From contig NZ_QDKM01000004.1 in the NCBI RefSeq assembly GCF_003076755.1, forward strand, positions 248,001 to 312,000: a DNA stretch of 64,000 nt, written 5' to 3'. The position numbers and the translations under genes are program-made. Below are positions 1 through 9,864 of this stretch, piece after piece (the stretch's first letter is position 1; every line of letters begins with the position of its first letter). The notes beneath the pieces were generated by a model. That model made no database searches and had not been told where the DNA came from. It saw only the letters and a list, made by a program, of their open reading frames with translations. The DNA comes from Pararhodobacter oceanensis. Lineage in GTDB: Bacteria; Pseudomonadota; Alphaproteobacteria; Rhodobacterales; Rhodobacteraceae.

Positions 1-12
1 TCGCGATACTTG

Positions 13-1320
13 CTAGCTATCACTCACCAATAGCGTTTCGAACTGGCGCTTCTGGCGTGGCGACCACGAGAGCGTCAGGGTGATACCTTCGCCAGCCGTT
101 TCCTCTGACAAAACAATGCCTTCTTCATAGGCCCAAGCCCGCGCGCGGCCCTGTTCATGGCCCAAGTCGACGCTTTCGACCCAGCGCACCTCGCCGAGTG
201 CGGTGCCCACGGCATCGATCAGATCCTCAAACCCGCGTCCGGTCAGCGCCGAGGCCGCAACCACGGTCTCGCGCCGGTCGGCAATATTCAGATGCGGATC
301 ATCTGCCGGCAGCAGGTCGATTTTATTCCAGACCTCCAGCTTTGGCACCTCGGGATTGACCCCGAGATCTGCCAGAATCGTCTCGACATCATGCGCCTGT
401 GCCTCGGTTTCGGGGTGGGCAATGTCGCGCACATGCAGGATCAGATCCGCCTCGAGCACCTCTTCGAGCGTAGCGCGGAAGGCGGCGATCAATTGCGTCG
501 GCAGATTGGAGATAAACCCCACCGTGTCCGACAAGATCACCTGCAAACCGCCCGGCAGCGTGACCGCGCGCATGGTCGGGTCCAGCGTGGCAAAGAGCAT
601 GTCCTTGACCATCACCTCGGCGCCGGTCAAACGGTTGAAAAGTGTGGATTTTCCGGCGTTGGTATAGCCGACGAGTGCGACCACCGGATAGGGAATGCGG
701 CGCCGCGCAGCGCGGTGCAATTCGCGGGTCTGGGCGACTTTTTCCAACTGTTTGCGCAGCCGCACCACCTGCACGTCAATCGCGCGCCGGTCCGCCTCAA
801 GCTGGGTTTCCCCCGGCCCGCCGACAAAACCAAAGCCACCGCGCTGGCGTTCCAGATGGGTCCAGGCCCGCACCAACCGTGTGCGTTGATAGCTCAACGC
901 CGCAAGTTCGACCTGCAACACGCCCTCACGGGTGCGCGCGCGATCGGCGAAAATCTCTAGGATGAGACCGGTGCGATCCAGCACTTTGATGTCCCAAGCG
1001 GTCTCGAGATTGCGTTGCTGCACTGGTGACAAAGGGCCGTCGACGAGCACGAGATCAACCTCGTCCGCCTCGATCAAACCCTTGATTTCATCCACTTTTC
1101 CCGAACCGAACAACATCGCCGGAAGGGCCCGCGGCAAGCGCACAACCATTGATCCGACGACCTCGATCCCCGGCAGCGCCATCGCCAGCGAGAGCGCCTC
1201 ATTCAATGCGGTATTGGCGTCGCGGGCGTGATGTGCACCGCGGATATCGGGATGCAGGACCAGCGCGCGCTGCTCACGCGTGCCGCCGCTGCCACCGAGT
1301 TCAGACACCTCGATCGTCAC
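13..1320 (-). CDS. hflX: GTPase HflX
   Basis: Ribosome-associated GTPase of the Obg-HflX superfamily; in other bacteria it binds the 50S subunit and rescues or splits stalled ribosomes under stress. The 435-residue protein has the N-terminal HflX domain with the glycine-rich stretch GGFGFVGGPGETQLE near residues 161-175. The G domain follows, with G1 GYTNAGKST (218-226), G3 DTVGF (265-269) and G4 NKID (332-335). The start is a GTG at 1320, 21 bases after the hfq stop, so it is probably co-transcribed and translated with hfq, the classical hfq-hflX arrangement. The gene ends 12 bases from the window edge and is complete. Confidence 0.95.
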   Translation of the reverse strand: MTIEVSELGGSGGTREQRALVLHPDIRGAHHARDANTALNEALSLAMALPGIEVVGSMVVRLPRALPAMLFGSGKVDEIKGLIEADEVDLVLVDGPLSPVQQRNLETAWDIKVLDRTGLILEIFADRARTREGVLQVELAALSYQRTRLVRAWTHLERQRGGFGFVGGPGETQLEADRRAIDVQVVRLRKQLEKVAQTRELHRAARRRIPYPVVALVGYTNAGKSTLFNRLTGAEVMVKDMLFATLDPTMRAVTLPGGLQVILSDTVGFISNLPTQLIAAFRATLEEVLEADLILHVRDIAHPETEAQAHDVETILADLGVNPEVPKLEVWNKIDLLPADDPHLNIADRRETVVAASALTGRGFEDLIDAVGTALGEVRWVESVDLGHEQGRARAWAYEEGIVLSEETAGEGITLTLSWSPRQKRQFETLLVSDS

Positions 1321-1341
1321 CGGCGCAAACCCGAAACCGCG

Positions 1342-1575
1342 TTACTCTTCGCCATTATACAATGAGATCGGCTGGCCCGGCATGATCGTCGAGATCGCGT
1401 GTTTATAGACCAGCTGGCTTTGACCTTCGCGGCGCAGCAGCACGCAGAAATTGTCAAACCAAGTGATCACGCCCAAGAGTTTCACGCCATTGATCAGAAA
1501 AATCGTCACCGGAACCTTGTTCTTGCGCACATGGTTCAGGAATGCGTCCTGCAGGTTTTGCTTGTCCACGGCCAT
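1342..1575 (-). CDS. hfq: RNA chaperone Hfq
   Basis: Sm-like hexameric RNA chaperone that pairs small RNAs with mRNAs. The 77 residues are typical of short alphaproteobacterial Hfq and lack the long C-terminal tail of E. coli. Sm1 contains [12 protein letters not shown] and the Sm2 signature YKHAIST is present near residue 58. An AAGG ribosome binding site lies 7-8 bases before the ATG. It leads the hfq-hflX pair; the 189-base gap to trkH should hold its promoter, but I saw no convincing -35/-10 pair there. Confidence 0.97.
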   Translation of the reverse strand: MAVDKQNLQDAFLNHVRKNKVPVTIFLINGVKLLGVITWFDNFCVLLRREGQSQLVYKHAISTIMPGQPISLYNGEE

Positions 1576-1764
1576 TTTCTTTACCTTTTTTTATTGGCCC
1601 GCGCGGCTTTGCGCCGTCGCAGATCCTCCCGTTATCTGTTGAGTATGAAGCGCCACCCGTTAAGTTTCCAGACCAAAATACCAGCATTTCAGGCGGATAG
1701 CGGCGCTCATGACCTCATCTCGTTCAATGTCAGAGCCTCCCTTAGTCGAAATTTTATCAAATGG

Positions 1765-3252
1765 CTACTGCCGTCCCAGGAAAAGCGCCAGAAAAACCAG
1801 AATTTCCAATCGCCCCAGCACCATCGACAGTGCCAGAATCGCCCGCGCGGGGTCGCTGACCAAGGTCCAATAGAGCGGTGCCTGCCCCGCGACGCTGACC
1901 AGAGGGCCGGTGTTTGACAGGCTGGAGACGGCGAAAATCAGGCTGGTCTCAAGGCTCATGCCGCTGAGCAGCAAGAGCGCCACCACGACAATCGCGGTCA
2001 GCGCGAAAACCATGGCAAAGAGCCAGGCAGATCGCGCGCCGACGGTGACCAGAAACCGGTCATATTCATTGGCGCCGGGCACCATGGAGGGATAGATCAT
2101 CCGCTCGGATTCGGCCTTGCCCAACCGCATCAACGCATAGACCCGCAGCAACTTAATCCCGCCCGCGGTGGTCGCGACGCCGCCGCCCAACAGGGTTAAC
2201 CCCATCAACACAAGGCCCGGCGGCGTCAGCCCCGACCAGACGCGGCTGGCGATCCAGTCCTGACTGACCAAACCGGTGGTGGTCAGAAACGACAGGCTGG
2301 TAAAAGCTGCACCCCATGCCGCGCGGCCCATGGCGGGCAGGTTTTCGCCCTCGCGGACCTCGAAGGCTCCGGCCCAATGGCGGGCCAGCACGAACAGCGA
2401 CACCAAGCCGATGATCAAACCCGCGGTCAGCAGTTCGGGGTCTTGCAAAACGGGGCGCGGGCGCCCGCCCCGACCCGGCAGAAACCTGCGGCTGAGCGCG
2501 ATGACCATGAAGGCAAAAAGCAGGAATTCCGCGGCCAGCCCGACCCCGCCCAGAGATTCGCGCGGCAGGATGCCCGAGGTCGAAAGCACCGCCATCGCCT
2601 GCATCAGCGCGTCAAATCCGGGCACGCCGGTAAAGGTTAACAGCACCCAGAGCGCCACGGTTAACCCAAAATAGACCGGAAAGATGGTCGCCGCATGGGC
2701 GCGCAGCCGTCCGCCCGGTGCCGCGCTGGCCCAGCCGGCGGATTCGGCGGTGCCATGCTCGCGGCGGATCAATTCAAACCCGCCCAATTGCAGCGGCGCC
2801 AACAGCGCGGTGGCGGCGGCCAATATGAACAATCCGCCCAGCCAGCCCGCCATGCCGCGCCATAAATGCAGCGCGGGCGGGATCCGGCGAGGCAATTCGA
2901 TCAGGCTGGCGCCGGTGGTGGTAAAGCTCGAGATCATCTCGAACCAAGCATCGACAAAGCGCAATTGTGGCAGCGCCTCGGCCAGCGGCAGCGCCATGGC
3001 GGCGGGGATGACCAGATAGATCAAGGTTAACAGGGGGAACAATCCCGAGCTGCGTCCGAGCCGTGTTTGCCCGTTCAACGCGATGCCCAGAAACGCCGCC
3101 AAGAGCATGCAGAGCGAGGCGGAATAGAGGAACACGCGCCCGACATAGGCCTGTTGGTCCAGAAACGCCTTGATCGAGGGCACCAGCATCAGCGCCCCTG
3201 TCGCGCCGATCAATACGACCAAGAGGGGCACTCTGGGCAGACGGGGCTGCAT
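1765..3252 (-). CDS. trkH: TrkH family potassium uptake protein
   Basis: Inner-membrane K+ translocating subunit that works with the cytoplasmic NAD-binding TrkA encoded just upstream. The protein is strongly hydrophobic, about 495 residues. The four selectivity-filter half-loops can be read as TTTGAS, STSGIL, TTTGLV and SNTGPL, each following a pore helix. The ATG at 3252 (MQPRLPRVP) is chosen because it lies one base after the trkA stop. A longer in-frame reading to 3318 would run into trkA and adds a charged, Cys-rich tail that does not look like TrkH. Confidence 0.92.
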   Translation of the reverse strand: MQPRLPRVPLLVVLIGATGALMLVPSIKAFLDQQAYVGRVFLYSASLCMLLAAFLGIALNGQTRLGRSSGLFPLLTLIYLVIPAAMALPLAEALPQLRFVDAWFEMISSFTTTGASLIELPRRIPPALHLWRGMAGWLGGLFILAAATALLAPLQLGGFELIRREHGTAESAGWASAAPGGRLRAHAATIFPVYFGLTVALWVLLTFTGVPGFDALMQAMAVLSTSGILPRESLGGVGLAAEFLLFAFMVIALSRRFLPGRGGRPRPVLQDPELLTAGLIIGLVSLFVLARHWAGAFEVREGENLPAMGRAAWGAAFTSLSFLTTTGLVSQDWIASRVWSGLTPPGLVLMGLTLLGGGVATTAGGIKLLRVYALMRLGKAESERMIYPSMVPGANEYDRFLVTVGARSAWLFAMVFALTAIVVVALLLLSGMSLETSLIFAVSSLSNTGPLVSVAGQAPLYWTLVSDPARAILALSMVLGRLEILVFLALFLGRQ

Positions 3253-3253
3253 G

Positions 3254-4630
3254 TCAGAAATACTCCACCGCGACCTGCAGCAGCCGTTCGATTTCCGGCA
3301 CGTCCTTGCTAAGCGCAAAGATCACCAGATGGTCGCCCTCTTCCAATTCGGTGGAGCCGGTGGGTTTGACGAACACGCCGCGCTTGCGCACCGCGCCGAC
3401 CAAAGCGCCCTCAGGAAAGCCGATATTGCTGATCGCGCGTCCGGCGAGGGGCGAGGTCGAGAGCACCTGCGCTTCGATCACCTCGGCCTCACCGTCGCCA
3501 ATTGTGTAGATCGAGCGCACCCGCCCGTGGCGCACATGGCGCAGGATCGACGACACCGTGGTGGCGCGCGGATTGATATGCGCGTCAATGCCAAGGTGAT
3601 CAAGGAGCGGCACCAGCGAGGGGTCATTGACCAAGGCTATCGAGATTTTGCAGCCCAGAGCCTTGGCGCGCACGGCCGTCAACAGGTTGGTTTTGTCGTC
3701 ATCGGTCACCGCCAGAACAGCGTCGGCGCGGGCGATACCAGCCTCGGCCAATAGGTCGCTGTCCATCCCGTCACCGTGCAACACAATCGTGCGCTCCAAC
3801 AGATCGGCGGCGGTTTCGGCGCGGGTGCGGTCGCGTTCGATCACTTTGACGCGGACCCGCTCGGGCTGGTTTTCCAGCGCCCGCGCCACGGTGAGACCGA
3901 CATTGCCGGCGCCGATCACCACCACGCGTTCCTGTTTGGCCAAAGGCTTGCCGAAAATCGCCAAGGTGCGGCCCAGATCCGAGGTTTCCGAGACGACATA
4001 GATCTGGTCGCCCTCGAACAGTTGGTCCCCGGGATCAGGCGAGAAGAGTTTGCCGCCACGGCGCACGCCGACGACGATGGCCTTGAGGCTGGAAAACAGC
4101 TCGGTCAATTGCCGCAGCGGGGTGTTGAGCACCGGACAATCGGCATCCAGCGATATCCCCGCCAGCCGCACACTGCCGTCGAGAAAATCCTGCACATCGA
4201 AGGTCGAGGGCGCAGCAAAGCGGCGCAGCGCGGCGCGGGCGACCTCATGTTCAGGGTTAATCACCACATCGACCGGCATATGCTCACGGCCGAATAATTC
4301 GCGAAATTCGGGGTCCAGATAGGCCTGCGCGCGCAGTCGTGCGATCTTGCGGGTAACGTCAAACACCGAATGGGCCACCTGACAGGTGACCATATTGACC
4401 TCATCCGAATGGGTCGCGGCGATGATCATATCCGCCTCGGCCGCGCCCGCTTCGGCCAGCACATTGGGGTGCGAGGCAAAGCCGACCACGCCCTGCACTT
4501 CCAGCGCATCAGTAGCGCGGCGGACCAGCACGGGATTGTTATCAACAATGGCTACATCGTTGGATTCGCCGGACAATTGCCGCGCAATCTGCCAACCGAC
4601 CTGCCCTGCACCGCAAATGATGATTTTCAT
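3254..4630 (-). CDS. trkA: Trk potassium transport regulator TrkA
   Basis: Peripheral regulatory subunit of the Trk K+ uptake system. The 458 residues hold two tandem RCK units, each an N-terminal Rossmann domain followed by a TrkA-C domain. The nucleotide-binding loops are GAGQVGWQIA at the extreme N-terminus and GAGNVGLTVA near residue 240. The start ATG opens directly on MKIIICGAGQVG, as usual for the family. It is followed one base later by trkH and preceded 36 bases upstream by ntrX, so the ntr and trk genes may form one transcript, an order common in Rhodobacterales. Confidence 0.95.
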   Translation of the reverse strand: MKIIICGAGQVGWQIARQLSGESNDVAIVDNNPVLVRRATDALEVQGVVGFASHPNVLAEAGAAEADMIIAATHSDEVNMVTCQVAHSVFDVTRKIARLRAQAYLDPEFRELFGREHMPVDVVINPEHEVARAALRRFAAPSTFDVQDFLDGSVRLAGISLDADCPVLNTPLRQLTELFSSLKAIVVGVRRGGKLFSPDPGDQLFEGDQIYVVSETSDLGRTLAIFGKPLAKQERVVVIGAGNVGLTVARALENQPERVRVKVIERDRTRAETAADLLERTIVLHGDGMDSDLLAEAGIARADAVLAVTDDDKTNLLTAVRAKALGCKISIALVNDPSLVPLLDHLGIDAHINPRATTVSSILRHVRHGRVRSIYTIGDGEAEVIEAQVLSTSPLAGRAISNIGFPEGALVGAVRKRGVFVKPTGSTELEEGDHLVIFALSKDVPEIERLLQVAVEYF

Positions 4631-4666
4631 GGATTTGCCCTTGAGATTGCTACCGGGCGCCGCGCG

Positions 4667-6061
4667 TTAACTGTCGTCACGATTGCCCCGACCACCCGAA
4701 AGCGCCGCTGTATTCACGCCCAGAGACTTCAGCTTACGGTGAAGCGCCGAGCGTTCCATACCGACAAATGTCGCGGTGCGCGAGATATTGCCGCCAAAGC
4801 GGTTGATCTGGGTTAACAGATACTCGCGTTCAAACAACTCCCGTGCCTCACGCAGCGGCAGCGTCGCCAGCCCGCCGGCCAGAACCACGCGCCCGTCCTC
4901 GGAGTCGCCCGCCTGATCGGCAATCAATTCGCGCGCCTCAATCGGGCCCTGACTGTCGCCGAGAATCAGCGCCCGTTCGATCACATTGCGCAACTGCCGG
5001 ATATTGCCCGGCCAGTTCATTGATTGCAGCTGCGCCTCGGCTTCTTGCGACAGGTCGCGTTTGGTAAGCCCTTGGGTTTGATGCAAAAGTTCGATGAAAT
5101 GCCGCGCCAAAAGCGGGATATCATCGCGCCGTTCGGCCAGTGACGGCACCGCGATCGGCACCACATTGAGCCGGTCATAAAGCTCTTGCCGGAAGGTGCC
5201 AGCGCTAATTTCCGCCCGCAGATCGCGGGTCGTCGAGGAGATCACCCGCAGATCCACCTTGACCTTATCGGCACCGTCAACGCGGGTGAAGGTTTGATCG
5301 ACCAGCACCCGCAGGATTTTTGACTGCGTTCCCAAGGGCATATCGGCAACTTCATCGAGGTAAAGAATGCCGCCGTCGGCCTCTTCCAGCAACCCGGGGA
5401 TCACCCCGCGTGCGCCGCTTTCCTGCCCGAAGAGCACCTGTTCCATCTTTTCGGGCTCAATGGCGGCGCAGGAGACGGTGACAAATGGCGCGCTGGCGCG
5501 GTTGGATTGCGCATGAATAAAGCGCGCCGCCACCTCTTTGCCGCTGCCCGAGGGACCGGCCAGCATCACCCGCCCGTTCGAGCGCGTGACCTTGCCCAAT
5601 TGCGAGCGCAGCAGTTTCATCACCTGACTTTGGCCGATCATTTCCGCCGGACCCGAGTCGCGTTTGCGCAGCGTCGAATTCTCACGCCGCAGCCGCGAGG
5701 CCTCCATCGCGCGCCCGATCACCACCAGTAACTGGTCGATATTAAAGGGCTTTTCGATGAAATCATAGGCCCCCTTCTTGATCGCGGCGACGGCGATTTC
5801 GACGTTGCCATGGCCCGAAATGATCACCACCGGCACATCGGGGTATTCGCGTTTGGTCGCCATCAGAATGCCGATCCCGTCCATCTGGCTGTCCTTGAGC
5901 CAGAGATCGAGGATCATCAGCATCGGCGGCTCAGCAGCGACGGCGGCCATCGCTTCGTCGGAATTCTGCGCCAGCCGCGTCGAATAGCCCTCATCGCGCA
6001 GGATTTCCGAGATCAGCTCCCGAATGTCACGCTCGTCATCAACAATTAGAATATCGCTCAT
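4667..6061 (-). CDS. ntrX: Nitrogen assimilation response regulator NtrX
   Basis: Response regulator partner of NtrY. Receiver domain at residues 1-120, with the acidic pocket DDE at the start and the phospho-acceptor Asp in LMILDLW (about residue 53). A central AAA+ domain has Walker A GPSGSGKE and Walker B ILYLDEVADM, and a C-terminal Fis-type helix-turn-helix ends the protein. The sigma-54 contact loop GAFTGA is replaced by a segment reading ESGARGVIPG, so activation of sigma-54 polymerase is unlikely. The start overlaps the ntrY stop by four bases (ATGA), implying translational coupling. Confidence 0.93.
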   Translation of the reverse strand: MSDILIVDDERDIRELISEILRDEGYSTRLAQNSDEAMAAVAAEPPMLMILDLWLKDSQMDGIGILMATKREYPDVPVVIISGHGNVEIAVAAIKKGAYDFIEKPFNIDQLLVVIGRAMEASRLRRENSTLRKRDSGPAEMIGQSQVMKLLRSQLGKVTRSNGRVMLAGPSGSGKEVAARFIHAQSNRASAPFVTVSCAAIEPEKMEQVLFGQESGARGVIPGLLEEADGGILYLDEVADMPLGTQSKILRVLVDQTFTRVDGADKVKVDLRVISSTTRDLRAEISAGTFRQELYDRLNVVPIAVPSLAERRDDIPLLARHFIELLHQTQGLTKRDLSQEAEAQLQSMNWPGNIRQLRNVIERALILGDSQGPIEARELIADQAGDSEDGRVVLAGGLATLPLREARELFEREYLLTQINRFGGNISRTATFVGMERSALHRKLKSLGVNTAALSGGRGNRDDS

Positions 6062-8358
6062 GCCTGTTGCCCGTTCTCCGTGCGGCCCCCGCGCGATGTG
6101 CGCAAGATTGGAAGCCGGATTTCAGCCATCGCACCGTGATGCGCGCAGCCTTCCATAATCGGCGCGTCACGCAAATCCAGCGTGCCGCCGTGTTCCTCAA
6201 TAATTTTCTTAACGATGGGCAGGCCCAGACCAGTGCCCTTTTCGCGCGTCGTCACATAGGGTTCAAACAGCCGCGCACGGTCTTCCGGCAGGCCGATACC
6301 ATTGTCGGCAATGGTGATCGAAGCGCGCTCATCATCCAGTGTCATCGCCACCGAAACACGCGGTTGATAGCCCACGGGGGCGCGACCCGCCTCGATCAGG
6401 CCTTCGGTGGCTTCGCCGGCGTTTTTCAACAAATTGGTCAGCGCCTGCGATATCATTGTCGAGTCGATCTCGAGTGTCAGCGGCACCTCGGGCAGCACGG
6501 CGTCGAATTGCACCGCCTCTTGCCCCGCCTCTTGCAAGACCAGCGCATCGCGCAGGATTTCCACCAGATCGACCGGGCGCCGGTCGGGTTCAGGCATCCG
6601 TGCAAAGCGCGAAAACTCGTCAACAATGCGTCGTAGGTCATTGGTTTGGCGGACAATTACATCGGTGAGGGTCTGCAGGGACTGGGCCTCATCCTCGGGC
6701 AATTGGCGACCGAATTTGCGCTTAATCCGATCCGCAGACAGCTGGATCGGGGTCAGCGGGTTCTTGATTTCATGGGCAATCCGCCGCGCCACATCGCCCC
6801 AGGCCGCCATCCGCTGCGCCGAAACCAGATCGGTCACATCGTCAAAAGCGACCACATAGCCCTCAAGCAGCCCCGCCGAGGTGCGTCGTTCCGACAGCCG
6901 CACCAGCAGGGTTTCCAGACGTCCATTGCGGCTGATGCGCACCTCGTCCTGCACCCGTCCGCTGATCATCCTGCCGTCGCTGTTTTGCAACCGTTGCAAG
7001 AGCGGCGCGAACTCGGGCACAACGCTGGACAGATCTTGCTGCGCGGCGTCGAGCGAGTCGATTTTAACCAACATTTCGGCAGCACGGTTAACGAAAGCCA
7101 CCCGCCCATCTTCATCCAGCCCGATCACACCGGCGCTCACCGATCCCAACACGGAATCGAACAGCCGTCGGCGCTCTTCGATCTGGCGGGTGTTGCCCAG
7201 AAGCGTCTCGCGCTGGCCCTTGAGTTGCCGCGTCATCTGGTTGAACACGCGGCCCATCGTGGCAATTTCATCATCGCCGGTTTCCTCGACGATCTGCACA
7301 TCCAGATCGCCCTGACCGACCCGCTCGGCGGCCTCGGCCAGACGCCCCACTGGCCGCGAGAGCCCTTCGGCAAACCACATGCCCAGCCAGACCGCGGCGA
7401 GGATTAGGATGATCGCAAAGGCAAGATACAGCAGCCCGAAATTGAACAGGACTTTGCCACGCTCGGTCTCAAGCTGGTTGTATAGCTGGATGGTCTGCTG
7501 CGTATCATCCAGCAGGCTGAGGATCTCACCGTCAACCGCGCGCGCGATATACAACAGCCGGTCGCCATAGCCATCCAGAGGCACCAGCGCGCGGAACTCG
7601 CCATTCGGCCAATCCTTGGCCAGCGCGATCTCACCGGATAGCGCAAGCTCTAGATCCTCGGGCGAAGGGGCAACGAAATCAAAGAGGTATGAGCGTTCTC
7701 CGCGCACACGCAGGGTTCCATCGGCATCGACGACAAAGGCCGCGCGCAGCCCGCGCTGGATACCCGCCTGTGCTTGGCCGAGGATTTGCCGGATCTCGCC
7801 ATCGGAGAGAAACACATTGCTGCGACGCGCCCGCTCCAGCGTTTCGGCAACGATCCGACCGTCGGTCACGAGGCTGCGCACCTGTTCATCCTGATAGGCT
7901 TCGGCGGCGGCGAGCGAGCTGCCAACCACATTGCGCACGCGCTCGGAAAACCAGCCTTCGAGGCCGATATTGATCGTGATCACCGCGAAAACCGCCACCG
8001 TAATAGCCGGCAAAAGCGCGATCACCGCGAATAATGCCGAGAGCCGCAGATGGAGTTTCGACCCCGCCGACTTTGAACGCCGCGCCGCGACCATCCGCGC
8101 AATTCTAGCCATGACCAGCGCGGCCACGACCATAATATAGACCAGATCGACCAGCAAAACGAGGCGCAGCGACGGCAGGTTGCTCATCCCCGCGATCGGG
8201 CCAAGCACCAAGGCCGTGGCCAGAACCAGCACCGGCGCGAGCACCACCAAAAGTAGCGTCAACAACGCCTGAAACCGCCGTTGCGCAGGGTTTCTGCGCC
8301 GCAACAACGGATCGGGCCGCGCGGAAACCGTTAACTCGGGACTGGGGCGTTCATTCAT
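6058..8358 (-). CDS. ntrY: Nitrogen regulation sensor histidine kinase NtrY
   Basis: Membrane sensor kinase. About four hydrophobic segments are visible: three within the first 150 residues and one near residue 310, flanking a periplasmic region. HAMP (RPVGRLAEAAERV), PAS, HisKA with the phosphorylated His in [12 protein letters not shown], and a HATPase_c domain with the N box and GTGLGLPI G box follow. The ATG at 8358 (MNERPSPE) is preferred, giving 766 residues; a start at 8427 is possible but adds a non-conserved basic stretch. It is separated from ntrC by 111 bases, so ntrYX may have its own promoter. Confidence 0.9.
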   Translation of the reverse strand: MNERPSPELTVSARPDPLLRRRNPAQRRFQALLTLLLVVLAPVLVLATALVLGPIAGMSNLPSLRLVLLVDLVYIMVVAALVMARIARMVAARRSKSAGSKLHLRLSALFAVIALLPAITVAVFAVITINIGLEGWFSERVRNVVGSSLAAAEAYQDEQVRSLVTDGRIVAETLERARRSNVFLSDGEIRQILGQAQAGIQRGLRAAFVVDADGTLRVRGERSYLFDFVAPSPEDLELALSGEIALAKDWPNGEFRALVPLDGYGDRLLYIARAVDGEILSLLDDTQQTIQLYNQLETERGKVLFNFGLLYLAFAIILILAAVWLGMWFAEGLSRPVGRLAEAAERVGQGDLDVQIVEETGDDEIATMGRVFNQMTRQLKGQRETLLGNTRQIEERRRLFDSVLGSVSAGVIGLDEDGRVAFVNRAAEMLVKIDSLDAAQQDLSSVVPEFAPLLQRLQNSDGRMISGRVQDEVRISRNGRLETLLVRLSERRTSAGLLEGYVVAFDDVTDLVSAQRMAAWGDVARRIAHEIKNPLTPIQLSADRIKRKFGRQLPEDEAQSLQTLTDVIVRQTNDLRRIVDEFSRFARMPEPDRRPVDLVEILRDALVLQEAGQEAVQFDAVLPEVPLTLEIDSTMISQALTNLLKNAGEATEGLIEAGRAPVGYQPRVSVAMTLDDERASITIADNGIGLPEDRARLFEPYVTTREKGTGLGLPIVKKIIEEHGGTLDLRDAPIMEGCAHHGAMAEIRLPILRTSRGGRTENGQQA

Positions 8359-8469
8359 CGTTAAACAGATAAAATCGCAAAAACGACGGGTCGGGACATG
8401 GCGGTAACGGGCCTGATATAAGGTCAAGTCGCAGGGGGTGAGACAATTGCGCCACGCCCTGTTGCCAAT

Positions 8470-9864
8470 CTACATCAATTTGCGACGGCGTGTCACGCTA
8501 ATATCCAGCTCATTGGTCTTTTTGCGCAAAGTATTTCGGTTAATTCCCAGCAGTTCCGCGCAGCGCAACTGATTGCCGCCGCTATATTCCAGCGCAATGT
8601 CCAATAGGGGCGCCTCGACCTCGCGCATGATGCGTTGGTAAACGCCGGACGGCGGCAGCTCATCGCCGTGCAATTCGAAATACCGGCGCACATGGCGGGC
8701 GACGGATTCGGCCAATGTTCCGCCGTCATTGCCATGCGTCGGCGCCGCGCCGGTCGAGGCCGCGCCGAGCACCGCTTCGACCTCGGCCGCGGCGATCTCG
8801 GGGTCATGGCCGGTGATCATCAATCGCTGCACCATATGCTCGAGTTGCCGCACATTTCCGGGCCAATTGTAGCGCCGGATCACCTCGAGCGCGGCGTCGG
8901 ACATATGTCGACCGCTGCCGGTTTCGCGCGTGGTGCGAGCCAGAAAATGCTGCGTTAACAGAGGGATATCATCGAGACGCTCACGCAAAGGCGGCACCGT
9001 AAGGGTCACGCCGCTGATCCGGAAATAGAGATCATGGCGGAAGTTGCCGCTCTCGAAGGTGCGGGTGAGCGTCTCGTCGGCGATGGCGATGATCCGCGGC
9101 CCATCCTCGGGCGCGGCGTCGAGCAAACGCACCAGCCGCGCCTGCGCATCGCCGTCCAGATCGCCCAGCCCGTCAATCACCAGAGAGCCGCCGCGGGCTT
9201 GGGTCAACAGCGCGCGCCCGTCGCCGCCGCCGGCGGGATCCATGGTTAAATCCTGCGCCGAGACGACCAGAAACGGCTGTGCGCTGCGGTCGGAAAATTC
9301 ATGCAAGGCGCCTGCGATTAGCGATTTACCGGTGCCGGATTCTCCAATGATCAGAACCGGTAACGCGGTGTTCATCACCTGCGCGACCAGCCGGTAGAGC
9401 GCCTGCATCGAGGGCGTGCGCCCGACCAGAGGCAGGTCTTGTCCGGCCTGCACGACACCCTCGCTGCCCGCCTGCGGGGGGCTGATCCGGCGTCCGCGCC
9501 GCGCGCTGGTTAACCCTTTTTCTACCCGTGCCAGCAGGTCCGGCAGATCAAAAGGCTTGGGCAGATAATCCCAAGCGTCCGCCTCGGTCGCCTGTATAGC
9601 GGTCATGATCGTGTTTTGCGCCGAGATGATGATCACCGGAAGACCGGGGCGTAACACCTTGATTTTCGGCAAGGTTTCCAGACCGTTCCCATCCGGCATC
9701 ATCACATCGCTGATCACCAGATCGCCCTTGCCCTCTTCGACCCAGCGCAGCAGCGTGGTCAGGCTGGCGGTGGCGTGGACGCGGCATCCGGCGCGGGTCA
9801 AAGCCTGTGTCAAAACCGTCCGGATCGTCCGGTCGTCGTCTGCAATCAGGACCGTTCCATCCAT
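8470..9864 (-). CDS. ntrC: Nitrogen regulation protein NR(I), NtrC
   Basis: Response regulator of the NtrBC nitrogen system. Receiver domain with the acceptor Asp in [13 protein letters not shown], an AAA+ domain with Walker A GESGTGKS, and a C-terminal Fis HTH ([18 protein letters not shown]). Two departures from standard enhancer-binding proteins are visible. The GAFTGA loop is absent, with a short [11 protein letters not shown] in that region. The Walker B motif reads [10 protein letters not shown], so the usual Glu after Asp is Gly. Rhodobacter capsulatus NtrC is known to lack GAFTGA and to activate the sigma-70 polymerase; the same is inferred here. Start and ntrB stop share one base (TGATG). 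Confidence 0.93.
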   Translation of the reverse strand: MDGTVLIADDDRTIRTVLTQALTRAGCRVHATASLTTLLRWVEEGKGDLVISDVMMPDGNGLETLPKIKVLRPGLPVIIISAQNTIMTAIQATEADAWDYLPKPFDLPDLLARVEKGLTSARRGRRISPPQAGSEGVVQAGQDLPLVGRTPSMQALYRLVAQVMNTALPVLIIGESGTGKSLIAGALHEFSDRSAQPFLVVSAQDLTMDPAGGGDGRALLTQARGGSLVIDGLGDLDGDAQARLVRLLDAAPEDGPRIIAIADETLTRTFESGNFRHDLYFRISGVTLTVPPLRERLDDIPLLTQHFLARTTRETGSGRHMSDAALEVIRRYNWPGNVRQLEHMVQRLMITGHDPEIAAAEVEAVLGAASTGAAPTHGNDGGTLAESVARHVRRYFELHGDELPPSGVYQRIMREVEAPLLDIALEYSGGNQLRCAELLGINRNTLRKKTNELDISVTRRRKLM

